Notes: a model not told the origin generated them from the sequence alone. A DNA stretch of 64,000 nt from Paraburkholderia sprentiae WSM5005 (GCF_001865575.2 NZ_CP017561.2:2604001-2668000), one strand, 5' to 3'; counted from the first letter of the stretch, positions 34,747 to 48,648 are shown. Made by a program: numbers and translations.

Positions 34747-36564
34747 ATGCGCGAAATCCCCACCAACGATTTCACGGGCGGTGACGCAAGCCCCGTCCCC
34801 GACGATGCGGGCCGCCGGGGCGTGGACGACATCACCGGCGGCAGCGTGTCCACCAATCCCGACTGCGCCCAGACGCTGGCCAGCGACACGACCACTGGGG
34901 CCGGGTCGCGCGCCCGACGGTTGGTACTTGGCGAAAAACAGACAGGTGCGCAGGTGCCGGCCAACCCCGCGTCGCCGGTGGAATCGCGCCGCCTCGGGTC
35001 ACCGCCTGCTCTGGTATACGACTCCCCCGGCAAGCCTACAGCGCTTTCGCATTCCGTTGTCAGGCGCATCTGCGCGATGCGCGCCGCCGATTGGGAAATG
35101 ACATTTCACGGTGACCGGAACATCAACACCGGGGACAAGGCCAGGGACAGAATCGCGGCAAAGGAACTGGTGCGCGAGATGAGGCCGTTCAGTCGAAGAA
35201 TGGAGCGCATGACGCGAACGGTCATTGCCCGAGGAAACGCCGCACGCGCCTGGGATAGCCTCAAGGAACTGGCGCTCGAATACGCGGAAGACGTCGCCTA
35301 TCTCATCGCGCCCGACGACCCGCTTTTGCCCGATTTAGTCCTGGCTTTCGCCGAAACCGAACGGGCCGCTCACGACGTTATTTCCGCAATCCTGGACGGA
35401 AAGGGTGCGAAGTTCGACGTCCCCGAGTCGTCTGGCGCGCTCCTGTCGGCCATGATTCCGGTCTACGTAGCGCATAAGAGCCGCTCCGTCGACGCAAAGT
35501 CCGTCTCGAAAGCCCTGTCTGTCTGGAACCGGCTCATGGCTTTCGTCGGCGATATTCCGCTGAACGATGTGACCGCGCACGATATCTACCGGTTTCTCGA
35601 AGACCGCCTCAACACCGACCGGAAACCCTGGAGCCAGAGCTATGTCGACGGCTTTGTGCGACAGGCGCTGCGCGAAGTTTTCGCGCTCGCACGCACGCAC
35701 GGTCACATGCACGCCGACAATCCGCTGAATCACCTGGAGGTCACGCCAAAAATCTCGAAGCAGGAACGGAAGGAACGCACCAAGCCCCGGTTTCCGTACA
35801 CGGTCGCGCAGGTCAAAACGGTCTTTGCGTCGGACTGGTACGACCCGAACGCGACGCACTGGCGCGGCAAGATGGCCACGGACCTCGCATTGCGCTACTG
35901 GGGGCCGCCCATTTCCCTGTGCCACGGCCCGCGCGTCCGCGAGATGACGCAACTGGTGAATTCGGACTTTACGGTGTGTGAAAACGTGCTGCTCATGACC
36001 ATCCAGGTGAAGCTGGAGGACGCCGATGACCCGACGCCAGAATCCATCCCGCAGCTTCCCGAGCGCAAGCTGAAGAACGACTCAGCCTGGCGAACCATCC
36101 CCGTTCATCCACAGCTCCTGGCGTTGGGGTTCGCTGAATTCGTTCGGGAATGCCAGGCGCAACATCCCCCGGGCACGCCGCTGTTCCCCTCGGCGGTACC
36201 CGACGAAGGTGGCAAGGCACCGCTGTGGGGGCGCGCCTACGAACAGGCTTTCCTGAGATTCGTCCGCGACACGCTGGGTTTCGGTCACGGCTATGGCAAC
36301 CACTCGTTCCGGCATCTGTTCGAGGACCGCCTGCGGGACGCCCAGCTCATCCATGGCGCGTGGCCCGTCGGTCTCGGCGAATTCGTCAGCGGCCGGCGAC
36401 TGCCGCGTGCCGTCGACCGTGACATTTTCCGGCAGCAGAGTAGCGCTATCGACTACGGCGACGGCTACTTCGCGGCGCACATCCAGCGCTATGTCGCACA
36501 GATTGACTTTGAGGGCGTCGTTTTCCCCCCGCCCTACGCGGAATGGCTTGCCCGTAGAACGTAG
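34747..36564 (+). CDS. Tyrosine recombinase/integrase, second of a tandem pair
   Basis: 605 residues, a close paralogue of the preceding recombinase over its core and catalytic domains: GPRVREMTQL, GNHSFRHLF and SSAIDYGDG are all conserved, and long stretches are identical even at DNA level. The first 110 residues differ completely and look low-complexity (TGGDASPVPDDAG, TTTGAGSRARR). ATG 34747 has an AGGAG site at 34734-34738. The pair may work together, or one may be a duplicated copy with a new N-terminal specificity region. Confidence 0.83.
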   Translation: MREIPTNDFTGGDASPVPDDAGRRGVDDITGGSVSTNPDCAQTLASDTTTGAGSRARRLVLGEKQTGAQVPANPASPVESRRLGSPPALVYDSPGKPTALSHSVVRRICAMRAADWEMTFHGDRNINTGDKARDRIAAKELVREMRPFSRRMERMTRTVIARGNAARAWDSLKELALEYAEDVAYLIAPDDPLLPDLVLAFAETERAAHDVISAILDGKGAKFDVPESSGALLSAMIPVYVAHKSRSVDAKSVSKALSVWNRLMAFVGDIPLNDVTAHDIYRFLEDRLNTDRKPWSQSYVDGFVRQALREVFALARTHGHMHADNPLNHLEVTPKISKQERKERTKPRFPYTVAQVKTVFASDWYDPNATHWRGKMATDLALRYWGPPISLCHGPRVREMTQLVNSDFTVCENVLLMTIQVKLEDADDPTPESIPQLPERKLKNDSAWRTIPVHPQLLALGFAEFVRECQAQHPPGTPLFPSAVPDEGGKAPLWGRAYEQAFLRFVRDTLGFGHGYGNHSFRHLFEDRLRDAQLIHGAWPVGLGEFVSGRRLPRAVDRDIFRQQSSAIDYGDGYFAAHIQRYVAQIDFEGVVFPPPYAEWLARRT

Positions 36565-36639
36565 CCAGGTCCCGACTTCAGTTCCCGCCAGGCCGCAGCT
36601 CTGGCGACCTCCCTACGCAACGTTGTACACGAAGTGAAT

Positions 36640-38361
36640 TCACGATGCCGGAGAGCGGTCGCTGAGCTCGCCCGGGAAAGGGCTTCCCAGGACATAGGCG
36701 ATGTCATGCGGTAGCTGCAGTTTCCAGTGCCGGCTGGCAAGAAAAGCGATTCCCCCGAGTCGGCACCGAAAGGCCTTGAAATCATTCAGCACGAGCATGT
36801 CGCCGGTAGCGCCGGGTAGACCAGACGGAAGGTCGCTCATCGATTCCGGCAGCACTATCGACGTGCCAAAACCGCTTTCCGACAGCCGCTCCGGTGAGTC
36901 CAGCAGGCTTTCATAGTTCTTGTCGGCGAACCACACGTTCAGGGTTGCACCATTGAAGCGCGGAAGCGCCTGCTCCCGCAGAACCTTGTAGTCCTCGGGG
37001 CAATCAAGCCTGTAGCACCAGAAGGCGAGCGCGGGCACCAGCGTCGTTACGTGCAAAAGGTCATCTTGCATAGCCAGTTGGCCATGCCTGATTGCCACGA
37101 GGTCGTCGAAAGAATCGCTGCTCAGCGGCGCGTACAGGCGGCTCTGGAGCGCGTTTACCAGCCGATGTACGAGCCCATGCAGCCACACCTTTGCCATATC
37201 CGCTCGCCGGTTCATGACCAGCGCCGCCATGCCGCAAGTGATGTCAATTGCGTTGCGGTCGTAACAGGGGACCGTGCCAACCGTATGCGTTTGCAGGAGT
37301 GCCGCGAGCTTGCCAGCGAAATCATCTGCAGCGACTGAAAGCAACTGGCCATTCGGCACATCTGCCATCTGCGTCAGCGTCACGCTGGCAGTTCCCAGCC
37401 GGCCAATTTCCTCAAAGACCCGCTCAGCTACCAGGGAACTGTCATGTAGCGCGATGCCAAACGCACCTTGCGTCCGATAGTAGGGCTCCAGCTTCGCGTG
37501 GTATGCAGCGGTCACGACCAGATAGTGCGCAACAAACTGTGTGAACAACGGTCGAATCCATGCGGTCTCAATCCACTCATCCTGACAAACAAAAACCCAT
37601 GCGGCGAGAACCGTAAATTCAGCCGTAACGTACGCGCTCTCCAGGTTGTTCGCCTGACGCGCCCAACCGAAGAGGATGGCATTGAACAGGGCGACCGCAC
37701 GAAGATAGCCCGTCACCTTTCGTTGTTGCGTTCTCCTGCTCCCCGTCGCGCCACGAGCCGATTGTATAAGGCGGGTGACAAGCTGCCGTGCGTGCTCAAC
37801 CGATGCGTCCGGCGTTTCCACATTCGCCAGCGCCCGCCGCATCAGACTACGCAGTGCGTCTGGTAGCACACGCTCATCCAGCATGTGCTTGCCTGCCCAG
37901 TTCGCCAATATCGAACCATTGATTTCCTCGGTTTCAACGTGGTATCGCTGTTGATACGAACGTAGATACCCGGTGATTTCTTGCTGAACGCTCTGCCTGA
38001 ACTCCCCGTTAGTGACAATGCAGACCTTCTTGGGCAAGTGCTGTCTGGAAGGACTCAGGTTCGCCGAAAGATAGACGTCGACAACACTATCCAGCGTGGG
38101 GCGAACTGACTGCTCACCCGAATTCCATGCCGCGCGGTCAATATCGCCACACTTAATCACCCAGACGAAGACCTTTTTTACCCCATCATCTTCGTCCCGG
38201 CCGACAGTAAGAAGGTCTCCGCCGCTTTGACGGGTGCCCTTCTGGGGCGAAGACAGTACGACATGCCCCATCGCGGTCAGCAAAATCGGCAGGAATTTGT
38301 CGAGTTCCCCATCCTCTTTCATCGTGCCAAGGTATTCCTCAACCAGAATATCCAGGCTCAT
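36640..38361 (-). CDS. Protein with nuclease-like N-terminus, third gene of the KAP operon
   Basis: 573 residues, not matched to a named family. Residues 30-150 resemble the core of PD-(D/E)xK nucleases of Mrr type: Asp49 in SGGDLLTVG, then a strand ending in Lys70 (FVWVIKCGDI), then KKVCIVTNGEF. The residue two before the Lys is Val68 rather than Glu or Gln, so activity is doubtful or the metal site is non-standard. Residues 215-290 hold hydrophobic stretches (AVALFNAILFGWAR, VLAAWVFVCQ) that might be buried helices or membrane contacts. Its ATG overlaps the stop of the helical-repeat gene (ATGA), so it is the last gene of a coupled operon that ends facing the second recombinase. Confidence 0.7.
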   Translation of the reverse strand: MSLDILVEEYLGTMKEDGELDKFLPILLTAMGHVVLSSPQKGTRQSGGDLLTVGRDEDDGVKKVFVWVIKCGDIDRAAWNSGEQSVRPTLDSVVDVYLSANLSPSRQHLPKKVCIVTNGEFRQSVQQEITGYLRSYQQRYHVETEEINGSILANWAGKHMLDERVLPDALRSLMRRALANVETPDASVEHARQLVTRLIQSARGATGSRRTQQRKVTGYLRAVALFNAILFGWARQANNLESAYVTAEFTVLAAWVFVCQDEWIETAWIRPLFTQFVAHYLVVTAAYHAKLEPYYRTQGAFGIALHDSSLVAERVFEEIGRLGTASVTLTQMADVPNGQLLSVAADDFAGKLAALLQTHTVGTVPCYDRNAIDITCGMAALVMNRRADMAKVWLHGLVHRLVNALQSRLYAPLSSDSFDDLVAIRHGQLAMQDDLLHVTTLVPALAFWCYRLDCPEDYKVLREQALPRFNGATLNVWFADKNYESLLDSPERLSESGFGTSIVLPESMSDLPSGLPGATGDMLVLNDFKAFRCRLGGIAFLASRHWKLQLPHDIAYVLGSPFPGELSDRSPAS

Positions 38362-40103
38362 TTGGCACCGCCCGCAACATACGCGGTGCGCGAAAGAAGG
38401 GCTTCAAGCGGATTGAGAACTTCCGAGCTGGGCAGCTCAAATTCGACCGACACCGTCTTCATCTCCGTCACGGTCGTGCTGCCGTCGGGCATGCGAACAG
38501 CGAATCGTCGCCCCTGCTTGATATACGCGCGAGACACAATCTGCGCCATGACTGACTTCTCCTCGACCATGCGTGAAATCTCGGCATCGCGCCTCTGGAT
38601 TGCGAGTCGCAGCGCCAACCGCCGGTCTCTCGTCGGAGCGAGTTCAGGAAGCACGGGAAGGTCTTGCAGGACTTTCGCCCAGTCGAGTACGTGTTTGAGC
38701 ACTTCTTCTGTCGCTGTTCGAAATTTTCCACGCGGCAGGCTTCGTGCGGCTGACTTCAAGAAATCGCGTATCTCCCCGGGATATTCGACGCTGAGGTAAT
38801 TCCCGACCACGTCGAGAAAGGCCTCCTGCGCCCATGACTGGTTGCCTTTATCGAGCGCAAGCTCAAGCAGAAACCTTGCGACGAGCGTTCCGCTATTTGA
38901 CAGCCCGAGAAGTCGGTGAACAGCGCGACGTCTCGCGCCAGGCGTTGCATTTTGGAACGCGGCGACATCGGCTTGAATCGTCTGGCCGTGCGAAACCCCC
39001 AGCGTGAGCAACGATTGAAGAGCCTCCTTCAGGAACGCATCCTGCAGAAGCCATTTCGCGGCCACCGTCGACAAGACCTGCTTATCGGCAACAACAGCGT
39101 ATGAGGGACCAGACCTGGCATGACCGAAATCCCAGCTAATAGCGCCACTGAGGATGTCCAGCATCTCATAGGCAATAGAGCGATTCTCGGGCTTATGCAA
39201 ATACATCGAGAGGTTGCTCTCGACTTCATTCAGGTATTCCGGATTCTGGACCGACAGGCGCGTCAGTTGCAACAGAAATTCCGAAACTTCCGATGTGAGC
39301 AATTCCGGGCCCGCGAATCGCAACCACCGAATCCCTGCAAGGAAGGCGGGCTCGCTTCCCGCCTGAACACAATCGCCGAGCTCTCGAAGAGAGGCCGGGT
39401 CAAAGGATGCAAGGTGGCAGAGAAAATTGAAGGCGACGTCAGAACAGCATTCTCGACTTCTTGCGATATGGAACAACTTCCGAAGGTCGTCAACACAACC
39501 CGATTCAGCCAGGTGCTTACCGCCGAGTGAGGCGAGCGCATATAACGCCGCTGCAGAGCAGTGCGCCCCTTCCCTTTCACCAAGCGCAACGAAGTACGGT
39601 ATGCACTTGCCCCGCTCTACCTGCGCGATGGCAATCGCCAGCACCGCCGCAGTACCGGTCTGAACACTGGCCCCGTTGAGAACGCGCTCCAGGCAGGAGA
39701 AGCCGAGCTTAACGTCGCGCTTTATTACCGTCTGGACTTCCCCTCCAAGCATCATTGTCTCTTGAGGGTTACGAGCGCTGACAGCATCGAGCAACCCGAT
39801 TAACGCATCCGCTGTTACCTTTTTGCAGTGACGAAGCACGGGTATCGCAAACGTCGCAATTTCCCCGAATGGTTGGCCATCGACAAACATCTGGGTGATG
39901 AGCTCGATGACAGGCATGCCCTTGTCGTTCAGCGCCGCAGCGTCGGAAAACACCGCCGGATTTGCGACATTCTTGTCCGCCATGAACTGCTTCCTGAGCT
40001 CGTCGAGAAGCGCTACTGAACTATTCATCGCGTTACGCAGGGCATTATCTGCCTCCGCCTTTCGTGCCGGCATAACAGTCCCCGTATCAGTTTTTCGATT
40101 CAC
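38358..40103 (-). CDS. Large alpha-helical repeat protein, second gene of the KAP operon
   Basis: 581 residues, almost entirely predicted helical with a HEAT/ARM-like rhythm of Ala/Leu-rich helix pairs (VLAIAIAQVERG, AALYALASLGGKHLAE, FLLQLTRLSVQNPEYL). The C-terminal 100 residues differ: basic (ELAPTRDRRLALRLAIQRRDAEI) and then a small beta part (GRRFAVRMPDGSTTVTEMKTVSVEFELP). No family recognised. It lies between the KAP NTPase (24 nt gap) and the nuclease-like gene (4-nt overlap). The listed start is GTG 40103; ATG 40073 with a GGGGA site is an alternative. It might be the scaffold or sensor of the operon; that is inference. Confidence 0.72.
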   Translation of the reverse strand: MNRKTDTGTVMPARKAEADNALRNAMNSSVALLDELRKQFMADKNVANPAVFSDAAALNDKGMPVIELITQMFVDGQPFGEIATFAIPVLRHCKKVTADALIGLLDAVSARNPQETMMLGGEVQTVIKRDVKLGFSCLERVLNGASVQTGTAAVLAIAIAQVERGKCIPYFVALGEREGAHCSAAALYALASLGGKHLAESGCVDDLRKLFHIARSRECCSDVAFNFLCHLASFDPASLRELGDCVQAGSEPAFLAGIRWLRFAGPELLTSEVSEFLLQLTRLSVQNPEYLNEVESNLSMYLHKPENRSIAYEMLDILSGAISWDFGHARSGPSYAVVADKQVLSTVAAKWLLQDAFLKEALQSLLTLGVSHGQTIQADVAAFQNATPGARRRAVHRLLGLSNSGTLVARFLLELALDKGNQSWAQEAFLDVVGNYLSVEYPGEIRDFLKSAARSLPRGKFRTATEEVLKHVLDWAKVLQDLPVLPELAPTRDRRLALRLAIQRRDAEISRMVEEKSVMAQIVSRAYIKQGRRFAVRMPDGSTTVTEMKTVSVEFELPSSEVLNPLEALLSRTAYVAGGAK

Positions 40104-40126
40104 GCCAGAAGCCGTGCTTTCTTCCC

Positions 40127-42319
40127 TTAATCAGCGCTCAGTTTTCCGTTGCGCATCGCAACGTATTTCCGGACCTCAGGTTCTCTGCGCAGACTCTCAA
40201 TATACCAGGCAAAGACAGCAGCTTGAGGAGACGCTTCAACCAACGCGGCCATCTCGTCTGCGTTCCACACATAGAGGTAAAAAATTACAGATTGGATTTC
40301 CTTAAGCGGTCTGGCTTGCTCCAGGAAATGTACAAGGCCGCCCGGCGTGTCGACGCAGAACTGACGAAACGCCTCGATTGCGTCGGCCGCTGTTGCAGAC
40401 GCTCCCAGATTACCAATTCCGTACAAGACGGCGAAGATATCGCCTTCCTCAATCACTTCTCCCGACTCGATTGCGCAACGGGCCCGCGCCTGCCACTTCT
40501 CAACAGCCTTACCGACAGTCCCGGGGTCAGCAACGTATTGAACGGCGTCGCTAATCTTGTGCTCGTCAACGCCGCGAACCATGCCGTGTGCCATCCCGAT
40601 GACCGATAGCAAGTCGAGACCATAGTTCAATGGGGCAGTGCCAACAAACTTCAAGACCAATTCGAGAACGTTGCCTGACATGCGTTGCAGGCAGCAAGCC
40701 GCAAGGAGCGCGACTGCCCGGCTGTATTCCCGGCTTGCAGACGACAGAAACTTGTCGACCGTGCAGCTTCGCAGGAGGCTCTCAACGACGGCGTCGCAAT
40801 CCACCTGCTTTGCAGTCTCAAAGTAGGCAATCATGTGATTGGTCATCTCTGTCGCGCGACGTCCGTCCATATCGATGAGCATATCGCCGAGTCCCTGCGG
40901 TTCCGCCAGGAGACGGTGGATGTCGGCAACTTCCTGAACCCCGGAAACAGACGTAAATGCAAAGAACCGAATGAGCCTGGAAAGCTCCGATATCCGCAGA
41001 TGGCTGCGCGGTTCTTCACTCCGTTCGTCTCCGGTGAGAGGAAACAGAAACTTCACCGCCGCCGTCACAACTGCGCAGTCAGACTCATCCGTCGGCACAT
41101 GATTTTTCCAGGCCTCACGCCGTTTCTCCCGTGAAACCGAGAGGAACATCGACCAGTCCGTAGCAGCGAGCTCAACATCTACCGACCAGTAAAAGCCAGT
41201 GAAATTCTCGGGGTTCTCGACGATGGCATCCCGCATCGCCGGAAACCGGTGGAACAACGCTTCAAGTACGATGACATCTGCGGCATTGACTTCACCGGTG
41301 GTGCTGGCCAGGCTTAGCGTTAATCGGTTGATGATGCGTACGACGTCACGCGGATACCGTAACAGGCTGCACACCAGTGAAGTGGCCTTACCCAAGATGT
41401 CTGCTTCGAACGGCTGGAGTTGCCTGCCGATGCGCTGTAGCAGCTTGTCAATCTCCGCCGAAACATGCTCTCGAAGCTGCCACGGGAACGCCGGGGAAAT
41501 GGGATATGCCACCTGCACAATCTTCTCAATGTATGCGGTGCCCCCTGCCGTTGCTCCATCACTTAAGCTCTCAGCAACGACATTGCGGTCGTAGGCCAAC
41601 AGGTAAGCAACACGCGGAAAATCAGCGACTGCCTTGATAGTCCTGAAGACGGCCTTGATTTCGTCCGAGGTCAGGCGGTCAAGGTCGTCGACGACAACGA
41701 CAATCGGTCGGTCGAGGTCTTTCAGCGCCGCGACGACTTCCTTCTTTCGTTGGCTTAGGCCGGCCTTCACAGCCACGAGTTTCTCGGCTTCCTCTACGAC
41801 CTTCTTGGCATTGTCTACCGTTTCGCCAACCTCTGAAGCAAATTCACTGGCGCGGTGAAGCGCATCTCCGACGGTCTCCGCAGCGACCCCGAAGAGACTC
41901 ACGCCTGGCACGTACTTCAAGTACTTCAGGTGCCGCATGAGTCCGGCGTAGCCGAGTATTTTGGACGCAACGGCCAGAGACTTCTCAGCCTGCTTCGCTC
42001 CCGCGTTTGCGCCAATGCCGGAAGCAAGCTCAGTCAATAGTGCTTCCACCAACGCGTCAGCACCAGCCAGCATCCACGGATTAAACTCCACGACGACGGG
42101 AGTTTCGGCGGAGTTATTGCTCAGCGACTCGATGACGTACCGAACTACGGTCGTTTTGCCCGAACCCCATGCGCCTTCAATGCCGACGACAATTCCCGGA
42201 CTGCCAGATGGCAGTGCCAAAAGAGCCGCGAGACGGTCGGCGAAAGACCTGCGCCCGTACAAATCGGTGACGATTTGCGGTTGGTCATGTCTAAAGGCCG
42301 CCGATTCCGAAGTCGTCAT
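40127..42319 (-). CDS. KAP family P-loop NTPase, first gene of a three-gene operon
   Basis: 730 residues. Walker A GAWGSGKTT is at residues 49-57 and Walker B VVVVDDLDRL at about 207-216. The strand EFNPWMLAGADAL and the insertion between the Walker motifs, with hydrophobic segment VPGVSLFGVAAETVG, are typical of KAP NTPases, many of which are membrane-associated. The C-terminal 350 residues are helical and unassigned. KAP proteins include the phage-exclusion protein PifA. Start 42319 (MTTSESAAF) follows domain length; a GTG start at 42382 is possible. It follows hsdR after a 257-nt gap, so it probably has its own promoter. Confidence 0.85.
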   Translation of the reverse strand: MTTSESAAFRHDQPQIVTDLYGRRSFADRLAALLALPSGSPGIVVGIEGAWGSGKTTVVRYVIESLSNNSAETPVVVEFNPWMLAGADALVEALLTELASGIGANAGAKQAEKSLAVASKILGYAGLMRHLKYLKYVPGVSLFGVAAETVGDALHRASEFASEVGETVDNAKKVVEEAEKLVAVKAGLSQRKKEVVAALKDLDRPIVVVVDDLDRLTSDEIKAVFRTIKAVADFPRVAYLLAYDRNVVAESLSDGATAGGTAYIEKIVQVAYPISPAFPWQLREHVSAEIDKLLQRIGRQLQPFEADILGKATSLVCSLLRYPRDVVRIINRLTLSLASTTGEVNAADVIVLEALFHRFPAMRDAIVENPENFTGFYWSVDVELAATDWSMFLSVSREKRREAWKNHVPTDESDCAVVTAAVKFLFPLTGDERSEEPRSHLRISELSRLIRFFAFTSVSGVQEVADIHRLLAEPQGLGDMLIDMDGRRATEMTNHMIAYFETAKQVDCDAVVESLLRSCTVDKFLSSASREYSRAVALLAACCLQRMSGNVLELVLKFVGTAPLNYGLDLLSVIGMAHGMVRGVDEHKISDAVQYVADPGTVGKAVEKWQARARCAIESGEVIEEGDIFAVLYGIGNLGASATAADAIEAFRQFCVDTPGGLVHFLEQARPLKEIQSVIFYLYVWNADEMAALVEASPQAAVFAWYIESLRREPEVRKYVAMRNGKLSAD

Positions 42320-42576
42320 TTCTACACCGACAATGTGTGGTGGTTCTCTCTGGCGTAACGAGCTCTTTTCCTGACGTTCCACTCTGCCACGATTTCGATG
42401 ATGTCCATCAGGGAATTCAATCGGCTATGAGCTCATTTGGAGTGGTCGCGGCTTGAAATCATGAGCGGCCGTTCCACGGTTCAGCACAACGCACGTCGCC
42501 TGGTTGGCCTTTGTGTTCGCCGAGCTGGTCAACAACCTATTCCTCGACCATGCTTTAGCTGCCTCGTAGTTCTCGC

Positions 42577-45695
<3,119 letters not shown>

Positions 45696-45699
<4 letters not shown>

Positions 45700-47072
45700 G
45701 CCAAGGCCTCTTTCAATTGGGCCGCCGCTTCGGGGAGGCGGAGTTTGCCGGAGATTAGACGAGGCAGAAGCGTGTTTCTCATTGCCGCAAGCGTTTGCAC
45801 TTGCTCGTCGTTTGCCGCAATACGGCTCCGTATATTGTCGAATATCGCTGTTGCCGAAGTGGCAATTTTCTCGTCGGGCGGAATGGCAAGGGCAAACTGT
45901 GCCAACCGCGATAGGTCAACACGCTGACGACCGCTCGTACCAGTCATCGCCTGAATTGCAAACTGCCGGAATGGTTCGTGCCTCGCCAACAAGTATGCGC
46001 AAAAATCCGGAAACCGAGAACGCGACCGCAGCACGATAAATTCCGTAGAGCCCCAGCCGACCGCATTCTCGCCGAGAAAATCGATAAACGCCGATTTTCC
46101 ATTTTCCAAGCAAGGGGTTATCTTCGCCAGTAGCGCATCTCCATTTCTAAATTTGCAGCCAGAACCAAATGGGCGAGTTCTTACAATCTCCTGCGGGCGG
46201 TGTCCAGCGGTCGGAGCATTCGCCATTTCCAAATATGGAGCATCAGCCCCTTTCGCTAGCGAGCGCACTGGATTCAAGTCGAATGCGTCCTTCAGACTGC
46301 CAGTAGACCAACCCTTCGGAATCTCGCCGAGCGCAGATTTTTCAAATGAATCCGGAAACAGTGCAGCCGTTTCGGCGTCCATACCGACAGGCTCACGGCC
46401 TTCTGCCTTCGCCCGAACCGGGTCGAAGTCGATGAACCAACTTTTGAAAAGGGCTTGCGCGATGAATTCCAGCGTGGCGTTGGCTTGGCGCAAGAGGTCC
46501 ACTCTGCGGCTAAATAACTCCGAAAAGTCACCAATCGCATCTGCAATATCCAGCCTGTCCGGCATCGGGATTGGGAGAGACTTAATCTCCTTAAGGTTTA
46601 ACGTGGGCTGGACGGTTGTGTTGAGCATCCCTGAAATTATGCTCTTCATCACCGAACTTTCTAGCACCGCCTTAAGATAGGCCCGTAGCTTTGGAGATTT
46701 CAATTTGGCGACGGCCAGCGCACGCGCGACATTCCACCCCTTCATGGATGGTTGCGCAATCACACAAACACCTGGATTGCCAACAAGTGTGATGAGCAAT
46801 TCATTACCGGCGAGCGCAGTACGGCGATACTCGTAGTGTACTTCGCCGGATATTCGCATCGCAGGTTTGGCTACCACTCCTCCGTCTTGAACATCGCCCA
46901 CTCGTATCAAAGGAATTCCATCATCCGAGTGGTTACCGGGATACATAACTCCGACAGCAATCGACTTCGGAGATTCAAGGAAGTCTTCAAATGGATGCAA
47001 TTGCCAACCGTGTGGTAGCGTCCCGCCGGCTGCCATCCAGAGATTTGGATTCCAGGTTGCCTCAAGCGCCAT
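45696..47072 (-). CDS. hsdS: Type I restriction enzyme, S (specificity) subunit
   Basis: 458 residues with the expected two target-recognition domains (about 1-160 and 245-400) separated by conserved helical spacers: [39 protein letters not shown] in parts, and a similar C-terminal helix ([24 protein letters not shown]). It sets the sequence recognised by the methylase and nuclease. It overlaps hsdM by 11 nt and hsdR by 4 nt. AT-richer than its neighbours in the recognition domains, as is usual for exchanged specificity genes. Confidence 0.94.
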
Positions 47073-48648
47073 AACCCAACCCCTCGAGCTGCTTCCGAAT
47101 CAACGCATCCAACTCTGCCCCTTTCACCATTTGCTCGGCAAGCTTCGCGGTCAGGTAGTCCATCTTCTCGCTGAACGCTTCGTCGTCGTCCTCGATTCCT
47201 TCCGCGCCGACATAGCGACCGGGCGTCAACACATATCCATGCTCGGCAATCTCGACTAGGCTTACCGCACGACAGAATCCCGGCACATCGGCATACAGCT
47301 CCTCTGCACCATCCTCCCCATCGGCACGCCAGCGATGCACTGTCGAAGCAATCTTCGCAATGTCTTCGTCATCGAATACGCGTACGACGCGTGACTCCAT
47401 GCGTCCAAGCTTACGCGCATCGATAAACAGCACTTCACCACGCCGGTCACGACTTGGCTTGGCTCCGACGACGGCAACGCCGGTTTTATCTTTGGCGAGA
47501 AACCAAAGACATGCCGGAATCTGCGTGTTGAGAAATAGTTGGGGGGGGAGGGCAACCATAACGTCAACGACATCGGCTGCAACCATTGCACGGCGAATCT
47601 CGCCTTCGTTGTTTTGGTTGGAACTCATGCTGCCGTTGGCGAGCACCACGCCCGCCTGACCGCGTGGGCTCAGGTGGTGCAGGATATGTTGGAGCCAAGC
47701 ATAGTTCGCATTGCCCGCCTGCGGCGTACCATGTGTCCAACGCCGGTCATCAGCGAGACGCTCGCCGCCCCAATCGCTGATATTGAACGGCGGATTGGCA
47801 AGCACATAGTCGGCACGCAAGTCCGGGTGCTGGTCACGGTGGAATGTGTCGGCGGGCTCTTTGCCGAGGTCGGCGGCGAACCCCCGAATCGCCAGGTTCA
47901 TCGCCACCAGACGCCATGTGGTCGGATTGGCTTCCTGGCCGTAAATGCTGATATCGTCCGCACGCCCGCCATGGGATTCGATGAACTTTTCGCTCTGCAC
48001 AAACATGCCACCCGAGCCGCAACACGGGTCATAGACCCGCCCTTGGTGCGGAGCCAGCACTTCAACCAAGACGCGCACCACTGACGCTGGCGTATAGAAC
48101 TGCCCTCCCTTTTTACCTTCGGCGGTTGCGAACTGCCCGAGGAAGTATTCGTACACCTCGCCCAACAGGTCTTTCGCGTGGTGGCCTTCACCAAAGCCAA
48201 TCTTGGAAATCAGGTCGACCAGCTCGCCGAGCTTGCCGGGTTCGAGCTGCGTACGGCCGAAACGTTTATCGAGAATGCCTTTCAGGCGTGGGTTATCGGC
48301 TTCGATGGCTTCAAGCGCGGCATCTATACGCACGCCAATGTCGGCCTGCTTCGCCTGCGCACGCAGCGTCTCCCACCGTGCCGCCGCAGGCACCCAGAAG
48401 ACGTTTGCCATCGTGTAATAGTCACGCTCTTCGAGAGCCTCGGCGTGGTCCCCTGCGTGGGGCAAATAGAGGTCGTCGCCCTCGTCTGCGAATGCTGCGG
48501 CGAGCTGCCCACGGCGCTCATCAAACGCATCTGAAATGTACTTGAGGAAAATCAAGCCGAGGACAATGTGTTTGTACTCTGCGGCATCCATGGAAGCGCG
48601 CAGCTTGTCGGCTGCTGCCCAAAGGGTCTTTTTTAGGTCTTGGTTCAT
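47062..48648 (-). CDS. hsdM: Type I restriction enzyme, M (methyltransferase) subunit
   Basis: 528 residues. The N-terminal helical domain starts [17 protein letters not shown]; the SAM-binding motif is [12 protein letters not shown] and the catalytic motif is NPPF in [13 protein letters not shown], typical of N6-adenine methyltransferases. ATG 48648 was chosen because the family starts there; the open frame continues upstream without family similarity. First gene of hsdM-hsdS-hsdR. Confidence 0.95.
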   Translation of the reverse strand: MNQDLKKTLWAAADKLRASMDAAEYKHIVLGLIFLKYISDAFDERRGQLAAAFADEGDDLYLPHAGDHAEALEERDYYTMANVFWVPAAARWETLRAQAKQADIGVRIDAALEAIEADNPRLKGILDKRFGRTQLEPGKLGELVDLISKIGFGEGHHAKDLLGEVYEYFLGQFATAEGKKGGQFYTPASVVRVLVEVLAPHQGRVYDPCCGSGGMFVQSEKFIESHGGRADDISIYGQEANPTTWRLVAMNLAIRGFAADLGKEPADTFHRDQHPDLRADYVLANPPFNISDWGGERLADDRRWTHGTPQAGNANYAWLQHILHHLSPRGQAGVVLANGSMSSNQNNEGEIRRAMVAADVVDVMVALPPQLFLNTQIPACLWFLAKDKTGVAVVGAKPSRDRRGEVLFIDARKLGRMESRVVRVFDDEDIAKIASTVHRWRADGEDGAEELYADVPGFCRAVSLVEIAEHGYVLTPGRYVGAEGIEDDDEAFSEKMDYLTAKLAEQMVKGAELDALIRKQLEGLGYGA

